Positions 1-5,641 of a stretch of 11,057 nt of DNA are shown piece by piece. Position 1 is the first letter of the stretch, and each line of letters starts with the position of its first letter. The notes under the pieces were generated by a model. The model saw only the letters and a list, made by a program, of their open reading frames with translations. It was not told where the DNA came from and ran no database searches. Source of the DNA: Thermoleophilia bacterium. GTDB lineage: Bacteria; Actinomycetota; Thermoleophilia; Gaiellales; Gaiellaceae. The DNA lies in the NCBI GenBank assembly GCA_013362295.1, contig JABFWJ010000229.1, positions 1-11,057 of the forward strand, given 5' to 3'. The position numbers and the translations under genes were made by a program.

Positions 1-376
1 CGACGATGCCGAGCGTCGTCGCGAGCACAGTCGCGAGGAGCGCCGCCGCCGCGCCGAGGATCAGCGACCGCCGGGTCCCGAGTACGACCTGCGAGAAGAT
101 GTCGCTGCCCTGGTCGGTCGTGCCGAACAGGTGGTGCCACGACGGCGCCTGCCGTGCGGCGAGCAGATTGAAGTCGGTCGGGTTGCCGACCGAGATCCAC
201 GGTGCGATCACGGCGACGGCGACCATGAAGCCGACGAGCGCCAGGCCGAAGCGCGACTTCGGATTCACGAGCAGGAGGGCAAGCCAGGCCGGCACCCGCA
301 CGCGGCCGCGCCGGGGTGCGGCGAGCGCCCCGAGAGGGACGGCGTCCTGCTCGAGGACCGGCTGCAGCTGCGACAT
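1..376 (-). CDS. DppC-type ABC transporter permease (3' end cut by window edge)
   Basis: Inner-membrane permease subunit of a dipeptide/oligosaccharide-type ABC importer, pairing with the DppB-type subunit encoded just upstream. Only the first 125 residues are in the window. They show a short cytoplasmic N-terminus, a basic patch (PRRGR), a first membrane helix at about residues 45-65, and then the family-typical segment HLFGTTDQGSDIFSQVVLGT at about 98-117 before the second helix begins. That segment is the usual DppC/OppC 'LGTDxxGRDxxSR' region. The ATG overlaps the stop codon of the preceding gene by one base (TGATG) and has no clear Shine-Dalgarno sequence, so it is probably translated by coupling. 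The EAA loop that contacts the ATPase and the rest of the protein lie outside the window. Family assignment is secure; the substrate is not. Confidence 0.9.
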   Translation of the reverse strand, partial: MSQLQPVLEQDAVPLGALAAPRRGRVRVPAWLALLLVNPKSRFGLALVGFMVAVAVIAPWISVGNPTDFNLLAARQAPSWHHLFGTTDQGSDIFSQVVLGTRRSLILGAAAALLATVLATTLGIV

Positions 377-1362
377 CAGGCGGTGCGCACGCGCGGGTCG
401 AGGAGGAAGTTGAGCAGGTCCATGATGAAGTTCGAGGCGATCACGCAGATCGCGAAGACGAGCAGCAGGGCCTGGGTCAGCGGGTAGTCGTTGCCGAGCG
501 CCGCCTGCTGCAGGGTCAGGCCCGCACCCGGATAGCTGAAGACGTACTCGATGAAGACGAGCCCGCCGACCGCGCCCGCGAACTGGGCGGCGAAGCCGTT
601 GAGCGGCGGCAGGATCGCATTGCGGCCCGCATAGCGCGTCATCACGCGGCGGTCGGGGAGACCCTTCGCGTGCGCCATCGCGACGTAGTCCTCGCTGATC
701 GTATTGATCATCACCGTGCGCATGTTCAGGACCCAGCCGCCTGCGTACGCGGAGACGATCACGAGGATCGGCAGCTCGGAGTGGCGCAGCGCGCTCGTCA
801 GGAACGACCAGTTGAGCCCCGGCTCGAGCCCGCTGTCGTAGGCGTGCTGGATCGGGAACCAGTGCAGCTTGATCCCGAGGAAGTAGACGCCGAGGAGCGC
901 CGTGAAGAACGCGGGGAACGCGCTCAGCGCCATCAGCGTCGGCACGACGACGGTGTCGACGCCGCCGCCGCGCCGCCACGCGGCGAACATCCCGACGGCG
1001 GTGCCGACCGCGAAGGCGATCAGGAACGCGACGCCGACGAGGAAGATCGAGTACGGAAGCGTGCGGCCGATGACGGCGGACACCGGCGCGGGGTAGTTGG
1101 AGGTCGAGATGCCGAAGTTCAGGTGCCCCAGCCGCTGCACGTAGGCAGCGTAGTCGTGCCAGATCGTTCCCTTGCCCCCGCCGAGCAGGGCTTCGTACGT
1201 CTGGATGATCCCGGGATTCGCCTGGATCTGGGCGGGCGAGAGGTGCTGGAGCACGCCGCCCGCCGGATCGCCGGGCATCAGCCGCGGCAGGAGGAAGTTG
1301 AGCGTGAGCGCCACCCACACGGCGAAGGCGTAGAAGACGAGTCTGCGGAGGAACCAGCGCAT
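376..1362 (-). CDS. DppB-type ABC transporter permease
   Basis: Membrane subunit (328 aa, normal for the family) of a peptide/nickel/oligosaccharide-type ABC importer. The N-terminus RRLVFYAFAVWVALTLNFLL forms the first helix and is followed by PRLMPGDP, the near-invariant start of DppB/OppB proteins. A periplasmic-side insert covers about residues 35-95. Hydrophobic helices fall around 105-128, 137-165, 195-220, 255-275 and 297-320. The EAA-type loop that docks the ATPase is at about 224-243 (EDYVAMAHAKGL). A conserved 'FIEYVFSYPGAG' segment follows at about 270-281. The ATG at 1362 lacks a strong ribosome-binding site. It follows the binding-protein gene after 69 bases that hold a strong hairpin, and it overlaps the next permease by one base. 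Together they form one operon; the ATPase genes would lie beyond position 1. Confidence 0.95.
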   Translation of the reverse strand: MRWFLRRLVFYAFAVWVALTLNFLLPRLMPGDPAGGVLQHLSPAQIQANPGIIQTYEALLGGGKGTIWHDYAAYVQRLGHLNFGISTSNYPAPVSAVIGRTLPYSIFLVGVAFLIAFAVGTAVGMFAAWRRGGGVDTVVVPTLMALSAFPAFFTALLGVYFLGIKLHWFPIQHAYDSGLEPGLNWSFLTSALRHSELPILVIVSAYAGGWVLNMRTVMINTISEDYVAMAHAKGLPDRRVMTRYAGRNAILPPLNGFAAQFAGAVGGLVFIEYVFSYPGAGLTLQQAALGNDYPLTQALLLVFAICVIASNFIMDLLNFLLDPRVRTA

Positions 1363-1384
1363 GGGTGTGTGGGTGCCGAGTATG

Positions 1385-1416
1385 GCGCCGGGCGGGACCG
1401 AAGTCCCGCCCGGCGC
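1385..1416 (-). terminator. 14-bp GC-rich hairpin with UUCG tetraloop (intra-operon attenuator or mRNA stabiliser)
   Basis: On the minus-strand transcript GCGCCGGGCGGGAC pairs perfectly with GTCCCGCCCGGCGC around a TTCG loop. The closing C-G pair gives the very stable C(UUCG)G tetraloop. It sits between the stop codon of the binding-protein gene and the start of the permease gene. No U-run follows, so a full intrinsic terminator is unlikely. Such hairpins after binding-protein genes commonly protect the upstream mRNA from 3' exonucleases or cause partial termination, so that binding protein exceeds permease. The structure is seen directly; the role is inferred. Confidence 0.75.
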
Positions 1417-1431
1417 GCCCCCAGAGGCCCG

Positions 1432-3198
1432 CTATGCGCCGGCTTTCCCGCCGGGGCAGATGCGGGTGAACGACAGCAGGTTGTCCGGATAGGTGCTGAA
1501 GATCGGATCGCCGTAGAAGTTCTTCGGGGAGTTGAAGCAGTGGAAGAACTTCGTGCTGTAGGTCGACCACCTCGGGCCGATGAACAGCGGGACGATCGGC
1601 ATGGACGCGAGGAAGATCTTCTCGAGCTGCGGCGCGATGAGCTGCTGCTTCTCACCGTCGAGCGTGACCTTCCACTTGTTGAGGAGCGCGGTCGCCTGCG
1701 GGTCGAAGGTGTGCGACCAGTTCCCCGTCGCCGAGGCGTCCTGCCCCGACGGGATCAGGGAGTTCTGCGAGAGGTTCGCGTTGAAGAAGCCGTACGGCGA
1801 GGCCTGCGAGCCGTTCTGCCAGAGCAGCGTCGGGTTCTTCGTGGCGAAGGCGTTCGGGAACCAGGAGTTCCAGTCCGGCTCGAGCTTCACGTTCGAGTCG
1901 ATGCCGATCGCCTGGAGGTTCTTCGTGATGATCTGGTTCGACGCGACCCAGTCCGACCAGCCCGAGATCACGTGGATGTCGAGCGAGACGGCATTCCCCT
2001 TCGGGTCGAGCAGCTTGTTGCCCTTGTACGTGAAGCCGTTGTCCGTGAGCAGCTTCTTCGCCGCGGTCGGGTTGTACGTGGAGAGCTGCTTCGACAGCGC
2101 CTTCACGCCCGGGTCGGTGACCCAGCCCGGGAAGAGGCCGTTGAGGCCGATCGCGTCGGTCGGCGGCGCATAGCCGTACTCGCCGAGCTTCGACACGGTC
2201 TGGCGATCGATCGCCATCGAGAGCGCGTGCCGGAACGCGACGATGCTGTACGGATAGACGTTGTTGTCGAAGACCAGCGAGACCGGATACGCGGTCGTCG
2301 CGTAGAACGCATGGAAGTGCGCCCGGTCCTTGCTGGTGTACGCCTTGTCGACATTCGGGACGAAGTTGTGCGTCCAGTCGACCTGGCCGTTCTGGATCAG
2401 CGCGAGCGCGGCGTCGTTGGACGATGCCTGCACGTACTCGAGACAGCCGATCAGCGGCTTGCCGGCCTGCCAGTAGTGCGGGTTCTTGCTCAGGACGAAG
2501 TCCTGCGACGTGAAGCGCGTGATGCGCGTGAACGGCCCCGAGCCGACGGGGTTCGGGTTCGAGAAGGTCTCGGGGTTCGCGACCTTCGACCAGATGTGGC
2601 GCGGGATGACGATGGCGCCGTTCAGCGTCGCGGCGACGAACTGCGAGTCGGGCGTCTTCAGGTTGATCGCGACGGCGAAGGACCCCTTCGCCTTGACCGA
2701 GGCGATGTTCGAGTCGGGACGAGTGAACCCGACGATGTCCATCACCTTGTTCTGCTTGCCGGCCGTGAGGCTGTAGACGACGTCGGTGGAGGTGAGCGCC
2801 TTGCCGTCCGACCACCTGACGCCCTTGGCCAGCTTCAAGGTCAGCGTCTTGTTGCCGTTGCTCCACTTCCAGCTGCGTGCGAGCCACGGCAGCGTCGGCT
2901 TCCCGCCCTCCGGTGAGACGGTGAGCCCTTCGTAGATCGCACCCTTCACGAACTGGCCGCTCGGGAGGCCGGTGGCCGTGAACGGGTTGAAGTTCTTCAC
3001 GAACGCCGGGTCGCCCGAGCCCGTCATCACGAGGCAGGGGTGCGCGGCGGCGGTGGTACGGACGAGCGGGGCGGCGTGGCCGGCGACACCGGATGGCCGG
3101 GCCGCGGCGACCGCGACGACGATCAGCGCGGCCACCAGTGCGGCGGCTCCGCTCGCGGCGGCGAAGCCGGCGCGGTTGGAGCGGAACTGACGTGACAT
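1432..3198 (-). CDS. ABC transporter substrate-binding protein, family 5 (SBP_bac_5, DppA/OppA-like)
   Basis: Extracytoplasmic binding protein (588 aa) that delivers substrate to the DppB/DppC-type permeases encoded downstream. Residues 1-33 form a signal sequence or anchor: a basic start (SRQFRSNR) and an Ala/Val-rich core to about 33. The mature domain begins near FVKNFNPFTATG at about 66-77. It continues through YEGLTVSPEG, WLARSWKWSNGN and LAKGVRWSDGKALTSTDVVY, the classic family-5 N-lobe pattern. The C-terminus carries the lobe that closes over ligand. There is no lipobox: the first Cys (55) is preceded by AHP, unlike most Gram-positive binding proteins. The ATG has a strong Shine-Dalgarno sequence (AGGAAAGGAAGG, 3202-3213). 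The promoter region faces a LacI-type regulator, so a sugar or glycoside ligand is more likely than a peptide; this is inference. Confidence 0.93.
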   Translation of the reverse strand: MSRQFRSNRAGFAAASGAAALVAALIVVAVAAARPSGVAGHAAPLVRTTAAAHPCLVMTGSGDPAFVKNFNPFTATGLPSGQFVKGAIYEGLTVSPEGGKPTLPWLARSWKWSNGNKTLTLKLAKGVRWSDGKALTSTDVVYSLTAGKQNKVMDIVGFTRPDSNIASVKAKGSFAVAINLKTPDSQFVAATLNGAIVIPRHIWSKVANPETFSNPNPVGSGPFTRITRFTSQDFVLSKNPHYWQAGKPLIGCLEYVQASSNDAALALIQNGQVDWTHNFVPNVDKAYTSKDRAHFHAFYATTAYPVSLVFDNNVYPYSIVAFRHALSMAIDRQTVSKLGEYGYAPPTDAIGLNGLFPGWVTDPGVKALSKQLSTYNPTAAKKLLTDNGFTYKGNKLLDPKGNAVSLDIHVISGWSDWVASNQIITKNLQAIGIDSNVKLEPDWNSWFPNAFATKNPTLLWQNGSQASPYGFFNANLSQNSLIPSGQDASATGNWSHTFDPQATALLNKWKVTLDGEKQQLIAPQLEKIFLASMPIVPLFIGPRWSTYSTKFFHCFNSPKNFYGDPIFSTYPDNLLSFTRICPGGKAGA

Positions 3199-3201
3199 CT
3201 G

Positions 3202-3213
3202 CCTTCCTTTCCT
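3202..3213 (-). promoter_or_regulatory. Ribosome-binding site of the substrate-binding protein gene
   Basis: The minus strand reads AGGAAAGGAAGG three bases before the ATG at 3198. It is the strongest Shine-Dalgarno match in the window and fixes this start. Most other genes here have weak or no such site, which fits high expression of the binding protein. Confidence 0.75.
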
Positions 3214-3253
3214 GCCCGGCGGTGCGGACGAGTGGCGGTGCTCGGGAGGACTA

Positions 3254-3267
3254 CCGGAAATTTCCGG
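3254..3267. promoter_or_regulatory. Perfect 14-bp palindrome in the transporter leader
   Basis: CCGGAAATTTCCGG is fully self-complementary and overlaps the start of the adjacent operator candidate. It lies just downstream of the predicted -10 of the transporter promoter. It may be part of a compound operator, or a second protein site. The palindrome is seen directly; its function is unknown. Confidence 0.5.
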
Positions 3268-3278
3268 AAACGGTTACC
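3265..3278. promoter_or_regulatory. LacI-type operator candidate over the transporter -10 box
   Basis: CGGAAACGGTTACC has a central CG step and one half (CGGAAAC) identical to the ideal half-site of the second operator candidate at 3344-3357. The other half is degenerate. It overlaps the predicted -10 hexamer of the binding-protein promoter, a position where a bound LacI-family repressor would block RNA polymerase. Its centre is about 79 bp from the centre of the second site, so a looped tetramer or two independent dimers are both possible. Confidence 0.55.
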
Positions 3279-3300
3279 ACGTTTGCTGCACCGTTGTCAA
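3271..3300 (-). promoter_or_regulatory. Predicted promoter of the ABC transporter operon
   Basis: The minus strand carries a perfect -35 hexamer TTGACA (3295-3300). It is followed after 18 bases by TAACCG (3271-3276), a partial -10 match. It points into the binding-protein gene and leaves a leader of about 65 bases. The LacI-type operator candidate overlaps the -10 box. Predicted from sequence only; the -10 is weak. Confidence 0.5.
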
Positions 3301-3339
3301 GGGCCGACCGCGGAAATCTGCTCATACGGGCCCCGAGAA

Positions 3340-3368
3340 TTGCCGGAAGCGTTTCCGAGTGCTTTACT
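3340..3368 (+). promoter_or_regulatory. Predicted promoter of the LacI-family regulator gene (near-leaderless)
   Basis: A weak -35 TTGCCG (3340-3345) is followed after 17 bases by TTTACT (3363-3368), four of six matches to TATAAT. The ATG at 3377 lies eight bases further on, so transcription would begin at or almost at the start codon, giving a leaderless or near-leaderless mRNA. This agrees with the absence of a Shine-Dalgarno sequence. The operator candidate at 3344-3357 lies in the spacer, as expected for autorepression. Confidence 0.4.
3344..3357. promoter_or_regulatory. LacI-type operator candidate upstream of the regulator gene
   Basis: CGGAAGCGTTTCCG is a 14-bp near-palindrome (six of seven pairs match) with the central CG characteristic of LacI-family operators. 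It closely resembles the general LacI/CcpA pattern. It ends 19 bases before the preferred ATG of the divergent regulator gene, so it is well placed for autoregulation. The regulator gene next door is the obvious candidate to bind it. Confidence 0.65.
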
Positions 3369-3376
3369 GGGCGCCT

Positions 3377-4426
3377 ATGGCACAGGCCGACGTCAAGCCG
3401 GAGCCGCCGTTCCGGGGCCGGGCGACGATCCGCGACATCGCCGACCTCGCGGGCGTGTCGATCGCGACCGTCTCGCGGGTCCTGAACGACAGGCCGGATG
3501 TGGCGCCCGAGACGCGCGAGACGGTGATGCAGGTCGTGCGGGAGCACGGGTTCAGCACGAACCGCGGCGCACGCGGCCTCTCGAGCGGACGCACCGGCAT
3601 GATCGGGCTCACCCTCCCGCTCGTCGCCGACGCGTACTTCGGGCCGATGCTGAGCGGCGCGTCGGAGGCGCTCTACGAGCGGGACATGCGGATCGTGCTG
3701 GCCCCCACGTTCCACGAACACGATCGAGAGGTCTCGCTTGTCGAGCGGCTCATGCGCGGCACGACCGACGGCGCGATCCTCATGCTCCCGGAGGAGTCGG
3801 AAGCCGAGTTGCGGACACTCCAGAGCCAGGGCTTCCCGTTCGTCGTCGTCGACCCGCGCGAGCCGCCGCCCGATGGCCTGGCATGCGTTGCGGCAATGCA
3901 CGCGGCAGGCGCGAAGCTCGCGACGGAGCACCTACTCGAGCTCGGCCACCGCAGGATCGGTGCGATCGCGGGCCAGCCCGGCTGGTACGCGACCGAGGAG
4001 CGCCTGCTCGGCTTCCGGGCCGCGCTCGCCGCGGCGGGGATCCTCGTCGATCCGGACCTCATCGTTTACTCCGACTGGCGCACGCCGTGGGGGATCCGCG
4101 CGGCCGACCAGCTGCTGTCGTTGCCCGACCCGCCGACGGCGATCTTCGGTTTCAACGACAACGTCGCGATCGGCGCGCTGCACGCGGCCCACAAGCTCGG
4201 CCTCTCGGTGCCGGACGACCTGTCCGTCGTCGGGTTCGACGACACGGCACACGCCGCGATCGTGATCCCGCAGCTGACCTCGGTGCGGCAGCCGCTCGCC
4301 GAGATGGGGCGGATGGGCGTGAGCCTCCTCATGCGCCTGATCGAGGGCCGGCGCGTCGACGCGATGCGGGTCGAGCTCTCGACGAAGCTCGTCGTCCGCG
4401 AGTCGACGGCTCCGCCTCCGAGGTAG
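3377..4426 (+). CDS. LacI-family transcriptional regulator
   Basis: DNA-binding regulator (349 aa from the ATG at 3377), usually a repressor released by a sugar ligand. The helix-turn-helix is at about residues 16-38 (TIRDIADLAGVSIATVSRVL). The hinge helix is around 60-72 (RGARGLSSGRTG), with the leucine that intercalates in the minor groove. A periplasmic-binding-protein-like ligand domain follows. It includes the conserved PDDLSVVGFDD near the C-terminal third and LTSVRQPLAEMGRMG, both family hallmarks. A GTG at 3359 is in frame but abuts the operator candidate; the ATG is preferred because the HTH then starts at the usual place. It is divergent from the ABC transporter operon, which is its likely target. 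The next gene begins 4 bases after its stop. The inducer cannot be read from sequence. Confidence 0.93.
   Translation: MAQADVKPEPPFRGRATIRDIADLAGVSIATVSRVLNDRPDVAPETRETVMQVVREHGFSTNRGARGLSSGRTGMIGLTLPLVADAYFGPMLSGASEALYERDMRIVLAPTFHEHDREVSLVERLMRGTTDGAILMLPEESEAELRTLQSQGFPFVVVDPREPPPDGLACVAAMHAAGAKLATEHLLELGHRRIGAIAGQPGWYATEERLLGFRAALAAAGILVDPDLIVYSDWRTPWGIRAADQLLSLPDPPTAIFGFNDNVAIGALHAAHKLGLSVPDDLSVVGFDDTAHAAIVIPQLTSVRQPLAEMGRMGVSLLMRLIEGRRVDAMRVELSTKLVVRESTAPPPR
4420..4423 (+). promoter_or_regulatory. Ribosome-binding site of the TIGR03118 gene, inside the end of the regulator gene
   Basis: GAGG lies seven bases before the GTG at 4431 and directly abuts the TAG stop codon (4424-4426) of the regulator gene. 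This supports the GTG as the real start and suggests translational coupling between the two genes. Confidence 0.6.
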
Positions 4427-4430
4427 CGCG

Positions 4431-5498
4431 GTGCGGGTCGCCTTGCTCGCGGCCCTCGCCCTCGCCGTCATCGGCGGCGCGGCCGCGCTCGCGCGCGGCG
4501 GCGAGCCGCGCAACGCGTACGCCGTCCGGCGCCTCGTCTCGGACGAGCGCGGGCGTGCGGCGCGAGTCGATCGTCGCCTCGTCAACGCCTGGGGTCTCGC
4601 GGCGAGCGCGACAGGCCCCTGGTGGACCGGCAACGAAGCGAGCTCGACGAGCACGCTCTACTCCGGCGAGGGTTGGAAGCAGCTGCTGACGGTGTCGGTC
4701 GCCGGCGGCCCGACCGGCGTCGCCTACTACGGCGGCAAGGGCCTGCGCATCTCCGCTGGGCGCAGGTCCGATCCGGCTCGGTTCGTCTACGCGTGCGAGG
4801 ACGGAATGCTGCGCGCGTGGACGCCGACGGTGCCGCGGAGCTGGTCGGAGGAGGCGGTCGTGGCGGTCGACGAGGCCGCCGAGGCGGCGGTCTTCCGCGG
4901 CGTGGCGATCGAGGGCGACCGGGTGTACGCCACCGACTTCCACAACGCGCGCGTCGACGTGTACGACGAGCGCTGGCGGCGGCTGCGGCTGCGCGGAGCG
5001 TTCGTCGACACGGCGATCCCCGACTGGTACGCGCCGTTCGGCATCCGCGCGCTCGGCGGCCACGTGTTCGTGACGTACGTCTTTCGTGCACCGGTGAACG
5101 GCAACGACGCGCCGAGTGGCGGCTACGTCGACGAGTTCGACCGTGACGGGACGCTGCTGGCGCACGTTGCGCGGAAGGGCCCGATGAACGCGCCGTGGGG
5201 GCTTGCGCTCGCGCCGCGCTCTTTCGGCCGCTTCGGCGGCGATCTCCTGATCGGCAACTTCGGCGACGGGCACATCAATGCGTACCGCCGCACCGGCAAG
5301 GGCTGGGCCCACCATGGCGCGTTGCAGGGTCGCGACGGCAAGCCGCTCGTCGTGAACGGCCTCTGGGCCCTGTCGTTCGGCAACAACGGGACGGCCGGCG
5401 CCGCGGACACGCTCTTCTTCACGTCGGGCCCGCACGACTGGCGCGGCGAGACGGAGCTCGGCGTGCACGGGCTGCTCGGGTCGATCACGGCGGCGTGA
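4431..5498 (+). CDS. Secreted TIGR03118-family protein (predicted beta-propeller, function unknown)
   Basis: A protein of 355 aa starting at GTG. Residues 1-22 are a signal peptide (short basic start, Leu/Ala core, ALARG end). The remainder matches the conserved blocks of the TIGR03118 family of extracellular proteins: LVSDERGRAARVDRRLVNAWGL-type opening at about 35-56, STSTLYSGEG at 72-81, ACEDGMLRAWTPT at 121-133, GVAIEGDRVYATDFHNARVDVYD at 157-179, WYAPFGIRALGGHVFVTY at 199-216, MNAPWGLALAP at 252-262, DLLIGNFGDGHINAY at 271-285 and VNGLWALSFGN at 308-318. The repeated pattern suggests a beta-propeller fold (inference). No enzymatic role is established for the family. Unlike many members it carries no C-terminal sorting signal. 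It is coupled to the LacI regulator upstream and convergent with the adenosylhomocysteinase-like genes downstream. Confidence 0.87.
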   Translation: MRVALLAALALAVIGGAAALARGGEPRNAYAVRRLVSDERGRAARVDRRLVNAWGLAASATGPWWTGNEASSTSTLYSGEGWKQLLTVSVAGGPTGVAYYGGKGLRISAGRRSDPARFVYACEDGMLRAWTPTVPRSWSEEAVVAVDEAAEAAVFRGVAIEGDRVYATDFHNARVDVYDERWRRLRLRGAFVDTAIPDWYAPFGIRALGGHVFVTYVFRAPVNGNDAPSGGYVDEFDRDGTLLAHVARKGPMNAPWGLALAPRSFGRFGGDLLIGNFGDGHINAYRRTGKGWAHHGALQGRDGKPLVVNGLWALSFGNNGTAGAADTLFFTSGPHDWRGETELGVHGLLGSITAA

Positions 5499-5511
5499 AA
5501 ACCGAAGAGCT

Positions 5512-5542
5512 CCAATCTGGTTCGCTGCGCGAATCAGATTGG
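5512..5542. terminator. Hairpin between convergent genes (likely bidirectional terminator or processing site)
   Basis: CCAATCTGGTTCGC pairs with GCGAATCAGATTGG over 14 positions, with one G-T wobble and a TGC loop. It begins 14 bases after the TIGR03118 stop codon. There is no T-run on either side, so it is not a classical Rho-independent terminator. Its position between tail-to-tail genes still suggests a 3'-end function for one or both. The arms share the core of the palindromic repeats that follow. Confidence 0.55.
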
Positions 5543-5545
5543 GTA

Positions 5546-5586
5546 GCCGGCGAATCTGATTCGAGGTGGCCGGCGAATCTGATTCG
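5546..5586. repeat. Two tandem copies of a palindromic repeat (CGAATCTGATTCG core)
   Basis: GCCGGCGAATCTGATTCG occurs at 5546-5563 and again at 5569-5586, identical over 18 bases with a 23-base period. Each copy contains the perfect palindrome CGAATC-T-GATTCG. In the second copy the palindrome extends to 15 bases (5573-5587). The adjacent hairpin at 5512-5542 and a further partial copy near 5593-5606 (GCGAACCAGCTTCG) carry the same motif in both orientations, so about five related units fill this 143-base spacer. No gene is seen in it. They could be REP-like dispersed repeats, terminators or protein-binding sites. Confidence 0.7.
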
Positions 5587-5641
5587 CGGGGTTTGCGAAC
5601 CAGCTTCGAGCCTCTGTGTGTTCGTCGGGTTCGCGCGGGCG

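Noticed and set aside
1385..1416. Classical Rho-independent terminator
   Set aside because: The stem is ideal but no T-run follows on the transcript, and the operon clearly continues into the permease genes.
316..2916. A very long open frame (about 866 codons) on the plus strand
   Set aside because: It is antisense to the permease and binding-protein genes, has a low-complexity Arg/Glu/Val/Asp composition typical of reversed high-GC codons, and matches no family I know. It is a shadow frame.
5512..5600. Possible CRISPR array
   Set aside because: The repeats are palindromic, in both orientations, only 18 bases long and separated by 5-base gaps rather than unique spacers; there are no cas genes.
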